Origin: Halovulum marinum
GTDB lineage: Bacteria; Pseudomonadota; Alphaproteobacteria; Rhodobacterales; Rhodobacteraceae
Assembly (NCBI RefSeq): GCF_009697225.1
Contig: NZ_WIND01000073.1
Location: 20,181 to 84,180 of the forward strand
Reading direction: 5' to 3'
DNA length: 64,000 bases
Part shown: in pieces, positions 47,653-56,389 of the stretch
Layout: every line of letters starts with the position of its first letter
How positions within the stretch are numbered: the stretch's first letter is position 1
Program-made: the position numbers and the translations under genes
Notes under the pieces: generated by a model
What the model was told of the DNA's origin: nothing
Seen by the model: the letters and a program-made list of their open reading frames with translations, nothing else
Database searches by the model: none

Positions 47653-48165
47653 ATGACCCAACCCGCCCGGCCCGGGGTGCGCAGCGGCGAGCAGCTGCTG
47701 TTCCTGACCGACGACCAGCTGCGCCAGGGGATCGAACTGATGTTCTTCGCCTACCGCGACTTCACCGCCGATCCGGACCGGATCCTCGACGCGCACGGCT
47801 ACGGCCGCGCGCACCACCGGGTGCTGCATTTCGTGAACCGCCGCCCGGGGCTGACGGTGAACGAGCTGCTGGCGATCCTTGCCGTCACCAAGCAGTCGCT
47901 GAACCGGGTGCTGCGGCTGCTGGTCGAGGACGGGCTGGTGGCCAGCCGCGTCGGGCGCCGCGACCGGCGCCAGCGCAACCTGACCCTGACCGAAACCGGC
48001 CGCGCGCTGGAGGCCGAGCTGTCGGCGGCGCAGCAGGCGCGGATGCGGCGGGCGTTCTCGGCCGCCGGCCCCGAGGCGGTCCAGGGGTTCCGCCAGGTGC
48101 TTGAGCAGATTATAGATCCAGAGATGCGCGGCCGGATCGACCGGCTGCTGGAGAGACGTGAATGA
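47653..48165 (+). CDS. petP: MarR-family regulator, PetP-like
   Basis: A 170-residue winged-helix regulator. The HTH covers about residues 65-95 (LTVNELLAILAVTKQSLNRVLRLLVEDGLV), with the DRRQRNLTLTETG wing after it. It overlaps the following OmpR-type response regulator gene by 4 nt. This MarR-plus-OmpR pair without a linked sensor kinase is the arrangement called petP-petR in Rhodobacter, where PetR is needed for cytochrome bc1 expression. The name is assigned from arrangement and family, not from alignment. Confidence 0.82.
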   Translation: MTQPARPGVRSGEQLLFLTDDQLRQGIELMFFAYRDFTADPDRILDAHGYGRAHHRVLHFVNRRPGLTVNELLAILAVTKQSLNRVLRLLVEDGLVASRVGRRDRRQRNLTLTETGRALEAELSAAQQARMRRAFSAAGPEAVQGFRQVLEQIIDPEMRGRIDRLLERRE

Positions 48166-48869
48166 CCGACGCCCAGCCCGACGCCCACATCCTGGTGGTC
48201 GACGACGACGAGCGGATCCGCGATCTGCTGAAGAAGTTCCTGTCGCGGCACGACTACCTGGTGACCGGGGCCCGCGACGCCGCGCATGCGCGCCGGCTGC
48301 TGGACGGGCTGGAGTTCGACCTGCTGGTGGTGGACGTGATGATGCCGGGCGAGGACGGGTTCAGCCTGACCCGCGGGCTGTCCGACACGATCGCCACGCC
48401 GATCCTGCTGCTGACCGCGCGCGGCGACAGCGACGACCGGATCAAGGGGCTGGAGGCCGGCGCCGACGACTACCTGCCGAAGCCGTTCGAGCCGCGCGAG
48501 CTGCTGCTGCGGATCAACGCGATCCTGCGCCGGGTGCCGCGCAGCGACGGGCAGAACGAGCCGCCGAAGACGCTGCACATGGGCGCGATCCGCTATGACA
48601 TGGTGCGCGGCGAGCTGTGGCAGGGGCAGGACATGATCCGCCTGACCGCCACCGAGAGCGCGCTGATGCGGATCTTCTCGGCGCGGCCGAACGAGGCGAT
48701 CAGCCGCTCGCAGCTGGTGCAGGACCTGGGCCGCGACGACGGCCAGGCGCAGGAGCGGGCGGTGGACGTGCAGATCACCCGGCTGCGGCGCAAGATCGAG
48801 GCCGACCCGAAGACGCCGCGCTACCTGCAGACCGTGCGCGGCGCGGGCTACATGCTGGCGCCGGACTGA
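48162..48869 (+). CDS. petR: OmpR-family response regulator, PetR-like
   Basis: A 235-residue two-domain response regulator. The receiver has the acidic pocket at D14-D16, the phosphoacceptor D58 in VVDVMMPG, the LLTARG switch threonine and K112-type lysine in YLPKPFEP. The C-terminal winged helix ends in VRGAGYML. The ATG overlaps the petP-like stop by 4 nt. No histidine kinase lies nearby, as in Rhodobacter petPR. Target genes cannot be read from this window. Confidence 0.88.
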   Translation: MTDAQPDAHILVVDDDERIRDLLKKFLSRHDYLVTGARDAAHARRLLDGLEFDLLVVDVMMPGEDGFSLTRGLSDTIATPILLLTARGDSDDRIKGLEAGADDYLPKPFEPRELLLRINAILRRVPRSDGQNEPPKTLHMGAIRYDMVRGELWQGQDMIRLTATESALMRIFSARPNEAISRSQLVQDLGRDDGQAQERAVDVQITRLRRKIEADPKTPRYLQTVRGAGYMLAPD

Positions 48870-48966
48870 GGATTTCATCGTGAAATCCTGAGGTTGTCAC
48901 CGTGAAAACCCGCATAAACCCCCTGAAATTCCAGAGAAACCGTTTGCGAATCGCGGGTTAACGCCG
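48870..48966 (+). repeat. Degenerate intergenic element, copy B, with perfect palindrome
   Basis: Directly after the petR stop, GGATTTCA-TCG-TGAAATCC (48870-48888) is a perfect 8-bp inverted repeat with no following T run. Then TCACCGTGAAAACCC and, 70 nt from its start, GGGTTAACGCCG repeat the layout seen at 19549-19627. The whole gap lies between convergent genes and is AT-richer than its surroundings. Confidence 0.5.
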
Positions 48967-48990
48967 TGCCGGGCGACGGCCGCGGCCAAC

Positions 48991-50157
48991 TCAGGGCAGC
49001 CCCTCGAGCCGCTCGGCGCCGACGAACCGGGCCATGCGGGCCAGTTCCGCGCGCAGCCTGCCGTGGCGCGCCGCGCCCCAGCGTACGCCGGGCTCGGGCC
49101 AGAAGTTCAGCACCGCCAGCACCGATTCGCGGCGGTCGGCCTTCAGCTCGATCCGGCCGACGAAGCGGTCGCCCTCGAGGATCGGGTACACGTAGTAGCC
49201 CCAGACGCGCCGGGCCGCGGGCACGAACATCTCGACCCGGTAGTCGAAGCCGAACAGCCGGTTCAGCCGGGTGCGGTCGCGGATCACCGGATCGAACGGG
49301 TTGAGCACCCGCAGCCGCGCGGTCGGCGGCGTCAGCACCGCCAGCCGGTCCTCGATGTCGGCCGGGGCGACGCCCCGCACCCAGCCGCCCTGCGCGGTCT
49401 CGACCGCGACCGGCCGCAGGTGGCGCGCCGCGCCCTCGGCCCAGGCGGCGACCTCGGCGACGTCGGCGGCGTCCCAGAACTTGCGCACCTCGCCCAGCGT
49501 GCCGAAGCCCATCCGGTCCAGCGCCGCGTGGCACAGCCAGTCGACCTGCGCGTGCGCGTCCAGCCGGGCGTCGCGCAGCTCGGCGGGAAACACCCGCTCG
49601 GCCAGGTCGTAGTACTTGGTGAAGTTGACCCTGTGGCAGGTCGCCAGCTCGCCGCCATACCACATGTAGTCCAGCGCCAGCTTGTGCGGCGGCCGCGACC
49701 ACATCTGCCGCGGCCCGTCGATCCGCGTGTCGAAATCATGGGTGGAAAGCGCGCCCTCGGCCCGGATCCGGTCCTTGATCGCCGCGCGGCCGGCGGCGTC
49801 GGGCAGGCCGCGGAACCAGCCCGCGGTCTCGATCCGGCGGCGCATGCGGTCGAACTGCCGCCGCCACATCGGCAGGAACTGCATCGGGATCACCGAGGCG
49901 TCGTGGGTGAAGTGCTCGAACACCTGGCGGTCGCGCGCCAGCAGCCGACCCAGCATCGGCTCGCGGTAGTGCTGGTTCCGGCTCCACAGGATGTGGTGAT
50001 GGGCGCGGGCGACGACGCGGATCGAATCGAGCTGCACGAAACCCAGCTCGCGCACCGTCGCCGCTAGGTCGAGCGGCCCGGTCGGCGCCCGGCCCAGCCC
50101 CTGCGACGCCAGCCACAGCCAGCGCGCCGTCCTGTTGCCGATCCTTAGCGGTGTCAC
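48991..50157 (-). CDS. YcaQ/AlkX-like winged-helix DNA glycosylase
   Basis: A 388-residue protein of the winged-helix DNA-binding superfamily represented by YcaQ, which unhooks interstrand crosslinks. The N-terminal VQLDSIRVVARAHHHILWSR segment holds the family's catalytic region; SVIPMQFLPMW and the C-terminal DRFVGRIELKADR block also fit. The start is a GTG at 50157. It stands alone; the 171 nt upstream (50158-50328) hold no gene. Specificity is assumed from the family. Confidence 0.85.
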   Translation of the reverse strand: MTPLRIGNRTARWLWLASQGLGRAPTGPLDLAATVRELGFVQLDSIRVVARAHHHILWSRNQHYREPMLGRLLARDRQVFEHFTHDASVIPMQFLPMWRRQFDRMRRRIETAGWFRGLPDAAGRAAIKDRIRAEGALSTHDFDTRIDGPRQMWSRPPHKLALDYMWYGGELATCHRVNFTKYYDLAERVFPAELRDARLDAHAQVDWLCHAALDRMGFGTLGEVRKFWDAADVAEVAAWAEGAARHLRPVAVETAQGGWVRGVAPADIEDRLAVLTPPTARLRVLNPFDPVIRDRTRLNRLFGFDYRVEMFVPAARRVWGYYVYPILEGDRFVGRIELKADRRESVLAVLNFWPEPGVRWGAARHGRLRAELARMARFVGAERLEGLP

Positions 50158-50328
50158 CTGCGCTGCCCCGGCCAGAAATCCCGCCCCGCGGCCGCCGCGG
50201 TGCCTTCGCCCCCCTGCATAGCGCCGCCGGGCGGCAAAGGGAACGCGCCGCGCCGGTCGGACGCGGGCTGCGGGACGTCCTGCCGGAACACGGTCCGCGC
50301 GGGCCGAGGCGCTGGGCGCGCTGGCCGT

Positions 50329-50985
50329 CTAGTCGCGGATCTCGTCGGCGTCGACGCCCCAGAGGTGCGCCTTCAGCACCCAGCCGCTCAGCCGGTCGGC
50401 GGTGATCTCGCACCAGTCGGCGGTGCAGTCGCCCAGCCGCGCGACGACGCCCGCCTCGGCCTGCGCCACCGGCCGGGCGTCGGGCTCGGGGCGGCGGCGC
50501 AGCGGCGCCTTGTCCTCGGTCACCAGCACATAGCGCGCCCCGGACAGCAGCGAGTAGTGTATCCAGCCGCCGGCGCCCTCGATGTCGCGCACCCGGCGCC
50601 AGTTGCCATACTCGGCGGTGATCTGCACCGGCAGGTGGCGGCGCTGGAACACCCAGTCGATGCGGTGGCTGAGGCTGGGGCCGCGGCGCACGTTGGCCTC
50701 GGACACCTTGATCGAGACATAGCGCGGCAGCTGCAGGTCGGTCACCGGGCCGCGGCCCAGCGCCATCTGGTCGGGCGGCAGCGGCGCGGCGGTGTCGGCG
50801 GACGGCGCGGCGGCCGCGGCGGTGGCGGTGGTGGCTGTGGCGGTGGCTGTGGCTGTGGCTGTGGCGGTCTGCGCGGCGGCCGGGCACGCCGACAGCAGCG
50901 CCGCCAGAACAAGCCCGGCGATGGCGGCGGAAATGCCTGCGGTGATGCCGTTCGCGCGCTGGCGCATCTGCCGATCTTGCCTCAT
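50329..50985 (-). CDS. Secreted SH3-domain protein
   Basis: A 218-residue protein. Signal peptide around residues 12-38 (ending ACPAAAQ, a possible lipobox LLSAC), then a Thr-Ala repeat (about 40-60), then two SH3-like (bacterial SH3b) domains: VSEANVRRGPSLSHRIDWVF and KAPLRRRPEPDARPV. Such proteins usually bind cell wall. Starts at 50967 or 51036 are also possible; 50985 gives a normal signal peptide length. Confidence 0.8.
   Translation of the reverse strand: MRQDRQMRQRANGITAGISAAIAGLVLAALLSACPAAAQTATATATATATATTATAAAAAPSADTAAPLPPDQMALGRGPVTDLQLPRYVSIKVSEANVRRGPSLSHRIDWVFQRRHLPVQITAEYGNWRRVRDIEGAGGWIHYSLLSGARYVLVTEDKAPLRRRPEPDARPVAQAEAGVVARLGDCTADWCEITADRLSGWVLKAHLWGVDADEIRD
50821..50868. 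repeat. Imperfect GGCTGT hexamer repeat inside the SH3 gene
   Basis: About seven to eight copies of a 6-nt unit (GGTGGC/GGCTGT on the plus strand) encode the alternating Thr-Ala linker of the SH3 protein. The unit is a multiple of three, so copy number changes would alter linker length without shifting the frame. Confidence 0.8.
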
Positions 50986-51071
50986 GCCGGGGGTTTCTCG
51001 GGCCGACCCCGCGTGCCATAAATCATGCGAGACCATAATCTTCGGGGCGGAAACAGGAAACGGAATCGGGC

Positions 51072-52058
51072 ATGGCAGGCACCAGATTGAAGGTCATTGT
51101 GACCCGAAAGCTACCGGAGCCGGTGGAAACCCGGCTGCACGAGCTGTTCGACACCGAGCTGAACCACGGCGACGCGCCGATGAGCCGCGAGGCGCTGGCC
51201 GACGCCATGACCCGCGCCGACGTGCTGGTCCCGACCCTGACCGACAAGCTGGACGCCGCGCTGCTGGCGCAGGCCGGCGAACGGCTGAAGCTGCTGGCGA
51301 ACTACGGCGCCGGGTTCGACCACATTGACGTGCAGACCGCGCTGAGCCGCGGCATCACCGTCACCAACACCCCCGGCGTGCTGGCCGAGGACACCGCCGA
51401 CATGGCGATGGCGCTGATCCTGGGCGTGCCGCGCCGGATGAAGGAGGGCGCGCAGCTGATCCAGGGCGGCGACTGGCAGGGCTGGTCGCCGACCGCGCTG
51501 ATGGGCCACCGCATCGGCGGCAAGCGGCTGGGGATCCTGGGCATGGGCCGGATCGGCCGCGCGGTGGCGCGGCGGGCGCGGGCGTTCGGGCTGCAGATCC
51601 ACTATCACAACCGCCGCCGGCTGCGCCCCGAGCAGGAGGAGGCGCTGGAGGCGACCTGGTGGGAGAGCCTGGACCAGATGCTGGCGCGGATCGACATCCT
51701 CAGCGTCAACGCGCCGCACACGCCGTCGACCTTCCATCTGCTGAACGCGCGGCGGCTGAAGCTGATGAAGCCCTCGGCCTATGTGGTGAACACCTCGCGC
51801 GGCGAGGTGATCGACGAGAACGCGCTGACCCGGATGCTGCGCTCGGGCGAGCTGGCGGGCGCCGGGCTGGACGTGTACGAGCATGGTCACAACGTCAACC
51901 CGCGCCTGCTCGAGCTGCCCAACGTGCTGCTGCTGCCGCACATGGGCTCGGCCACCGTCGAGGGCCGGCTGGAGATGGGCGAGAAGGTGATCGTCAACAT
52001 CAAGACCTTCGCCGACGGGCACCGGCCGCCGGACCAGGTCGTGCCGTCCATGCTTTGA
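51072..52058 (+). CDS. D-2-hydroxyacid dehydrogenase (glyoxylate reductase-like)
   Basis: A 328-residue NAD(P)-dependent dehydrogenase. The dinucleotide motif is LGILGMGRIGRAVARRA, the catalytic arginine lies in NTSRGEVID, the glutamate in GLDVYEHG and the histidine in LLLPHMGSAT. ANYGAGFDHIDV is the substrate loop. The family covers glyoxylate, hydroxypyruvate and related 2-keto acids; the GxGxxG and general length favour a GyaR/GhrB-type reductase. It stands alone, followed by a small membrane protein gene. Confidence 0.92.
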   Translation: MAGTRLKVIVTRKLPEPVETRLHELFDTELNHGDAPMSREALADAMTRADVLVPTLTDKLDAALLAQAGERLKLLANYGAGFDHIDVQTALSRGITVTNTPGVLAEDTADMAMALILGVPRRMKEGAQLIQGGDWQGWSPTALMGHRIGGKRLGILGMGRIGRAVARRARAFGLQIHYHNRRRLRPEQEEALEATWWESLDQMLARIDILSVNAPHTPSTFHLLNARRLKLMKPSAYVVNTSRGEVIDENALTRMLRSGELAGAGLDVYEHGHNVNPRLLELPNVLLLPHMGSATVEGRLEMGEKVIVNIKTFADGHRPPDQVVPSML

Positions 52059-52101
52059 TCACATTCTCCTGCTAGAGAAGCGGCGAAAGGGGGCGGATCT
52101 C

Positions 52102-52506
52102 GTGTTGGACTGGTTCTGGAACTGGGGGCCGATCGCGGCGCTGAGCGGCGCGGCGGCGCAGACCCGGCAGATCGATCCGATCTGGCTGCTGGTCGGCGTC
52201 ATGCTGCTGGTGTTCGCGCTGGTCTGGGCGCTGAACCGGCCGCCGACGGTGCGCGAGAACCGCTCGATGGGGCAGAGCTATCGCGGCAAGCTGTCGCCGC
52301 GCACGCTGCACCGGATGCTGGCGCCGCCGCAGAAGCGGCAGGTCAGGACCCGAGACGAGCTGTACGCCGCGGTCGAGCGGTCGCGCCGCGCCCGCGCCCG
52401 CGGCGAGCCGCGCCGCCAGGACGAGGACGCGGCGCTGCTGGAGGCCGAGGCCGTCGCCCGCGCCGACGCCGCCTTCAGCCAGCCCGAGAACCCGCACCGC
52501 GACTGA
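52102..52506 (+). CDS. Small membrane-anchored protein, unknown
   Basis: A 134-residue protein with one clear membrane helix (about 27-45, IWLLVGVMLLVFALVWAL) and a weaker hydrophobic N terminus, then a basic, helical cytoplasmic tail (RSRRARARGEPRRQDED) with coiled-coil character. The start is a GTG at 52102 behind GAAAGGGGG. It lies 43 nt downstream of the dehydrogenase on the same strand. No family recognised. Confidence 0.72.
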   Translation: MLDWFWNWGPIAALSGAAAQTRQIDPIWLLVGVMLLVFALVWALNRPPTVRENRSMGQSYRGKLSPRTLHRMLAPPQKRQVRTRDELYAAVERSRRARARGEPRRQDEDAALLEAEAVARADAAFSQPENPHRD

Positions 52507-52511
52507 CCGTT

Positions 52512-52712
52512 TCAGGCGCCGCGCCGGGCCCGCAGGTGCGGCAGCGCGAACAGCCACAGCCGTGAGGCCGTCAGCAGGATCAGCGGCGCCGGCGCCAGCA
52601 GCCCGATCCGGACGGCAGCCACGCCGTGGACCTGCGCGGCGATGTCGACGATCTCCGACAGGGTGAAGGCGACAACGAGCCAGCGGTGAAGCTGCCGGAC
52701 CGGGCGGGACAT
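52512..52712 (-). CDS. Two-helix small membrane protein, unknown
   Basis: A 66-residue protein with two hydrophobic segments (about 11-27 and 31-53) and basic ends (MSRPVRQLHRW, RARRGA), which predicts a hairpin with both ends in the cytoplasm. Its stop lies 5 nt from the convergent gene's stop. Codon bias is good. It resembles the many two-helix conserved proteins of Rhodobacteraceae, but I cannot name a family. Confidence 0.62.
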   Translation of the reverse strand: MSRPVRQLHRWLVVAFTLSEIVDIAAQVHGVAAVRIGLLAPAPLILLTASRLWLFALPHLRARRGA

Positions 52713-52718
52713 GATCAC

Positions 52719-53275
52719 CGTGCTCCTGGTTCGTGGGTTTTCCGGGCGTGGTTGTGCTCGGCGGCGGCGCGGATCAGCGCCCCCAGCCGCCGGCGCGGCG
52801 AGCCGGTCGCCCGCGTGCAGGTCGCTCGCGCGGCAGGGCCCGCCGCCGAGGCCGGCGTTGGACAGCCCCGGCGGGATCGTCCAGCGCCGGGCCACGGACG
52901 AATCGGCTTGACGGTTTGGCGGCAGATCTCGCCGGTGCAGATTGCGCCGTGACAGTGACGGAGCGGCACGCAGCGCCATTTCCAGCCCTCGGTGCCGAAG
53001 GGCTCGGCGCGGTGGACCAGCGCCCGGGTCCGGGCCAGGGTCGCGCCGCGCCGGTCGTCCGGCTCGGCGATCCTGCGGTCGATCATCGGCAATGATCGGC
53101 GACGGGGCGGCGCGGGAACGGTATCGCTGCTGATCAGACCGGCGCGTTTCGACGTACGCCGCCTGCGGCCGGGCGTCAGCCCGCCCGGCCAGAAGCTGTT
53201 CCAGCCTGTCGAGGAACACCGGCCCGCCGGCCGGCACGCAGACCGCGCACCGGCAACCCGGCAACCGGTGCCTGA
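52719..53275 (-). pseudogene. Degenerate coding remnants between moeB and the two-helix gene
   Basis: No intact gene fills this 560-nt gap. Well-biased segments occur in different minus-strand frames: CAVCVPAGGPVFLDRLEQLL (about 53250-53190), RTRALVHRAEPFGTEGWKW followed by CHGAICTGEICRQT (about 53030-52910), and PGLSNAGLGGGPCRASDLH (about 52870-52810). Each is broken off by a shift or stop. The Cys-rich pieces suggest one or two decayed small metal-protein genes. A single 125-residue frame at 52715-53092 exists, but its second half loses the local codon bias, so I do not call it a gene. Confidence 0.4.
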
Positions 53276-54040
53276 TCAGGCGTGCGCGCCGGTCCCGCAG
53301 ACCCTGCAGCCCGGATCGCGCGCTATGCGGAGCTTGCGGGTCTCGGTCCACAGCGCATCGTAGATCAGCATCTCGCCGGCCAGCGTGTGCCCGGCGCCGG
53401 TGATGTGCTTGAGCGCCTCGGCGGCCATCATCGCGCCGACCACGCCGGGCAGCGCGCCCATCACCCCGGCCTCGGCGCAGGTCGGCGCCTGCCCCGGCGC
53501 CGGCGGGTCGGGAAACAGGCAGGCGTAGCAGGGCAGCCCGCCGGCGGGGTGGAACAGCGAGATCTGCCCCTCCCACTGCGCGATCGCGCCCGAGATCAGC
53601 GGCAGGCCGAGGCCGACGCAGGCGGCGTTGACCGCCGTGCGGGTGGCGAAACTGTCCGAGCCGTCCAGCACCAGCTGCGCGCCGTCCAGCAGGCGGGCGG
53701 CGTTGGCTTCGGTCAGGCGCTCGGGCCGGCCCTCGACGGCGACGTGCGGGTTGAGCGCGCGGAGCGCCGTGGCCGCGCTGTCGGTCTTGGGCCGGCCCAC
53801 CCGGTCGGTGGTGTGCAGCACCTGCCGTTGCAGGTTCGACAGGCTGACGCGGTCGTCGTCGACGACGATCAGCCGCCCGACCCCGGAGGCGGCGAGGTAC
53901 AGAAGCGCGGGGCTGCCCAGCCCCCCTGCCCCGATCACCGCGACGGTCGCGTCGGCCAGCTTGCGCTGGCCCATGCCGCCGACCTCGCGCAGCACGATGT
54001 GGCGGGCGTAGCGTTCCAGCTCGTCGGCGGTGAAGCTCAT
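53276..54040 (-). CDS. moeB: Molybdopterin-synthase adenylyltransferase (MoeB/ThiF family)
   Basis: A 254-residue E1-like enzyme that adenylates the C terminus of MoaD (or ThiS). The ATP-binding motif is GAGGLGSPALLYLA, with the NLQRQVLH and DGSDSFATR segments; two CxxC zinc pairs appear (CYAC and CRVC). Length is close to E. coli MoeB. Its ATG overlaps the stop of the upstream gene by 4 nt. No other molybdenum cofactor gene is nearby, so a ThiF role cannot be ruled out. Confidence 0.9.
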   Translation of the reverse strand: MSFTADELERYARHIVLREVGGMGQRKLADATVAVIGAGGLGSPALLYLAASGVGRLIVVDDDRVSLSNLQRQVLHTTDRVGRPKTDSAATALRALNPHVAVEGRPERLTEANAARLLDGAQLVLDGSDSFATRTAVNAACVGLGLPLISGAIAQWEGQISLFHPAGGLPCYACLFPDPPAPGQAPTCAEAGVMGALPGVVGAMMAAEALKHITGAGHTLAGEMLIYDALWTETRKLRIARDPGCRVCGTGAHA

Positions 54041-54714
54041 GGCAGCTCCCGTATCAGGCGTTGCGGCGGGCCGGTCTCGGTCCGGGTGAAACCCTGCGCG
54101 ATCAGCGCGCGGGCGATGCGCGGCAGGCCGGTCTCGGCGGCCAGCAGGTGCGCGCCGCGCCGCCGCGCCTCGGCCGCGGCGGCGTCGAGCAGCGGCGCGA
54201 CCACCTCGGCGCTGTCGGCGGCCTCGTCCCACCACAGCGGCGCCAGCGTCGCGCGGCTGCCGGTCAGCGTCACCGCGGCGCCGGCGAGCAGGCCGCCGTC
54301 CGCGGCCCGGTGCACCAGCCCCAGCCGCTGCGGCGGCGCGCTGTCCAGCGCGGCGTCGAGGTCGGCGGCCAGCGCCCGCGTCTCGTCGACCAGCACGGTG
54401 TGCCCGGTGATGCCGGCGGGCGCGGCCGCCGGCGCGCGGCGGGCGCGCAACCGGCGCAGGCCCCGGCGGTAGACCAGCACCGGCACCGCGACGATCCCGG
54501 CGACGAGGGCGAAGCGCACCGTGCCTTGCACGCTTTGCCGGAACGGCGCCTCGGGCGGCAGCAGCAGCAGCCCGGCCAGCGCCACCAGCACCAGCGCCAG
54601 CAGGATCGCCCGGCCGGACCAGCGCGGCGCGTCCAGCACCCGCGCGAAGCCCCAGGCCAGCAGGCCGATCGCCGCCAGCGTCAGCACCCCGCCCTGGCCG
54701 AGGATCTGCAGCAT
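54037..54714 (-). CDS. Two-helix membrane protein with acetyltransferase-like C terminus
   Basis: A 225-residue protein. Residues 1-90 contain three hydrophobic stretches (about 8-24, 36-54, 64-82), then a basic linker (RRGLRRLRARRA), then a soluble domain (about 100-225) with strands and an Ala-rich helix (AAAAEARRRGAHLLAAETGLPRIARALIAQGF) resembling the end of a GNAT fold, though the acetyl-CoA loop is not evident. It lies between dut and moeB, 1 nt after dut, with a 4-nt overlap to moeB. Function unknown. Confidence 0.72.
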   Translation of the reverse strand: MLQILGQGGVLTLAAIGLLAWGFARVLDAPRWSGRAILLALVLVALAGLLLLPPEAPFRQSVQGTVRFALVAGIVAVPVLVYRRGLRRLRARRAPAAAPAGITGHTVLVDETRALAADLDAALDSAPPQRLGLVHRAADGGLLAGAAVTLTGSRATLAPLWWDEAADSAEVVAPLLDAAAAEARRRGAHLLAAETGLPRIARALIAQGFTRTETGPPQRLIRELP

Positions 54715-54715
54715 C

Positions 54716-55195
54716 TCAGCGCCCCGTGGAGCCGAACCCGCCGGCGCCGCGCGCGGTGCCGTCCAGCGCCTCGACCGGGCGCCAGACGGTGCGGAACACC
54801 GGCGCCAGCACCAGCTGCGCGATGCGCTCGCCATGGCCGACGGCGAACGGCCCGGCCCCGGCGTTGAGCAGGATCACCCCGACCGGGCCGCGGTAGTCGG
54901 CGTCGATCGTGCCGGGGCTGTTGACCAGCATGATGCCGTGCTTCAGCGCCAGCCCCGAGCGCGGCCGGACCTGCATCTCGTAGCCGCGGGGCAGCGCGAT
55001 GGCGAAGCCGGCCGGGATCAGCGCGCGCTCGCCCGGGTGCAGGGTCACGCCCTCGCCGCGCCGGGGCGCGTCGAAATTGGCGCGCAGGTCCATGCCGGCG
55101 GCCTGCCCGGTCTCGTAGCCGGGCAGCGGCACGGCCGGGTCGGCGCCCTCGAGGCGGCGGATCTCGACCTGGGCCTCGGGCTCGGTGCGGATCAT
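54716..55195 (-). CDS. dut: dUTP diphosphatase
   Basis: A 159-residue trimeric dUTPase that converts dUTP to dUMP. The conserved motifs are visible in order: AGMDLRAN (motif 1), [11 protein letters not shown] (2), [10 protein letters not shown] (3), RIAQLVLAP (4) and [10 protein letters not shown] (5). Its ATG overlaps the coaBC stop by 4 nt; coaBC-dut is a common proteobacterial pair. Confidence 0.97.
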   Translation of the reverse strand: MIRTEPEAQVEIRRLEGADPAVPLPGYETGQAAGMDLRANFDAPRRGEGVTLHPGERALIPAGFAIALPRGYEMQVRPRSGLALKHGIMLVNSPGTIDADYRGPVGVILLNAGAGPFAVGHGERIAQLVLAPVFRTVWRPVEALDGTARGAGGFGSTGR

Positions 55196-56385
55196 GCCAG
55201 TGCCTCGGCGATGCGGTGCGCCAGCCGGCGGGCGGCCTGGTCCTTGGTCATCCGCGGCCAGTCCTCGGCGCCCTCGGCGGTGATCAGGGTCAGCGCGTTG
55301 TCGGTGCCGCCCATGATCCCGGTTTCGGGGCGCACGTCGTTGGCGAGGATCCAGTCGCAGCCCTTGCGGGCGCGCTTGTCGGTGGCGTTGCGGACCACGT
55401 CGTCGGTCTCGGCGGCGAAGCCGATCACCAGCCGCGGGCGGTCGGGGCGGTGCGCGACGGTCTTCAGGATGTCCGGGTTCTCGGCGAACGCCAGCGCCGG
55501 CGGCTTGCCCGAGCCGTCCTTCTTCAGCTTGCTGGCGCCGGCGCCGACCACGTGCCAGTCGGCCACCGCGGCGGCGAACACGGCGGCGTCGGCGGGCAGC
55601 GCGGCCTCGACCGCCTGCGCCATCTGCGCGGCGGTCTCGACGCGGACCACCGCCACCCCCTGCGGCGGCGGCACCGCGGCCGGGCCGGTGACGAAGGTGA
55701 CGCGCGCGCCCATTCCCGCCAGCGCCGCGGCGATGGCGGTTCCCTGCGCCCCGGACGAGCGGTTGGCGATGTAGCGCACCGGGTCGATCGGCTCGTGCGT
55801 GGGGCCGGAGGTGATCAGGATGTGCCGGCCCGTCAGCGGGCCGTCGGCCAGCGCCCGCGCCACGGCGTCGACGATCGCCGGCGGCTCGGCCATGCGCCCC
55901 GGCCCGTACTCGCCGCAGGCCATCGCGCCGTCGTCGGGGCCGACGGTCAGGATGCCGTCGGCGCGCAGCGTGTCCAGGTTGCGGCGGGTGGCGGGATGCT
56001 CCCACATCCGCACGTTCATCGCCGGGGCGACCAGCACGCGCTTGTCGGTGGCCATCAGCAGGGTCGAGGCCAGATCGTCCGCCAGCCCGTGCGCCATCTT
56101 GGCCATCAGGTCGGCGGTGGCCGGGGCGACCACCACCAGGTCGGCGGCGCGGGACAGCTCGATATGCCCCATCTCGGCCTCGTCGGTCAGGTCGAACAGG
56201 TCGCGGTAGCACTTGCTGCCGGCCAGCGCCGAGGCGGTCAGCGGGGTGACGAACTGCTCGGCGGCGCGGCTGAGCACCGGGGTGACGGTCGCGCCCCGCT
56301 TCTGCAGCAGGCGGATCAGCTCCAGGCTCTTGTAGGCGGCGATGCCGCCGCCGATGATCAGCAGGATGTGTCTGCCCTGAACCAT
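55192..56385 (-). CDS. coaBC: Bifunctional phosphopantothenoylcysteine decarboxylase/synthetase
   Basis: A 397-residue coenzyme A synthesis enzyme. The N-terminal CoaC half is a flavoprotein ([26 protein letters not shown] with the substrate-binding PXMNXXMW motif); the cysteine lies in [14 protein letters not shown]. The C-terminal CoaB half starts near residue 185 ([24 protein letters not shown]) and contains AAVADW and the KKDGSGKP lysines. An ATG 15 nt upstream is an alternative start. Confidence 0.97.
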   Translation of the reverse strand: MVQGRHILLIIGGGIAAYKSLELIRLLQKRGATVTPVLSRAAEQFVTPLTASALAGSKCYRDLFDLTDEAEMGHIELSRAADLVVVAPATADLMAKMAHGLADDLASTLLMATDKRVLVAPAMNVRMWEHPATRRNLDTLRADGILTVGPDDGAMACGEYGPGRMAEPPAIVDAVARALADGPLTGRHILITSGPTHEPIDPVRYIANRSSGAQGTAIAAALAGMGARVTFVTGPAAVPPPQGVAVVRVETAAQMAQAVEAALPADAAVFAAAVADWHVVGAGASKLKKDGSGKPPALAFAENPDILKTVAHRPDRPRLVIGFAAETDDVVRNATDKRARKGCDWILANDVRPETGIMGGTDNALTLITAEGAEDWPRMTKDQAARRLAHRIAEALA

Positions 56386-56389
56386 GGAT

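Noticed and set aside
50821..50868. Hexamer repeat in the SH3 protein gene as a phase-variation switch.
   Set aside because: The unit is six bases, so expansion or contraction does not shift the frame. It can change linker length only.
52715..53092. A 125-residue open frame on the minus strand as an intact gene.
   Set aside because: Codon bias is good only in its first half; the second half switches to a poor-bias frame while another frame becomes well biased, which fits a broken gene better.
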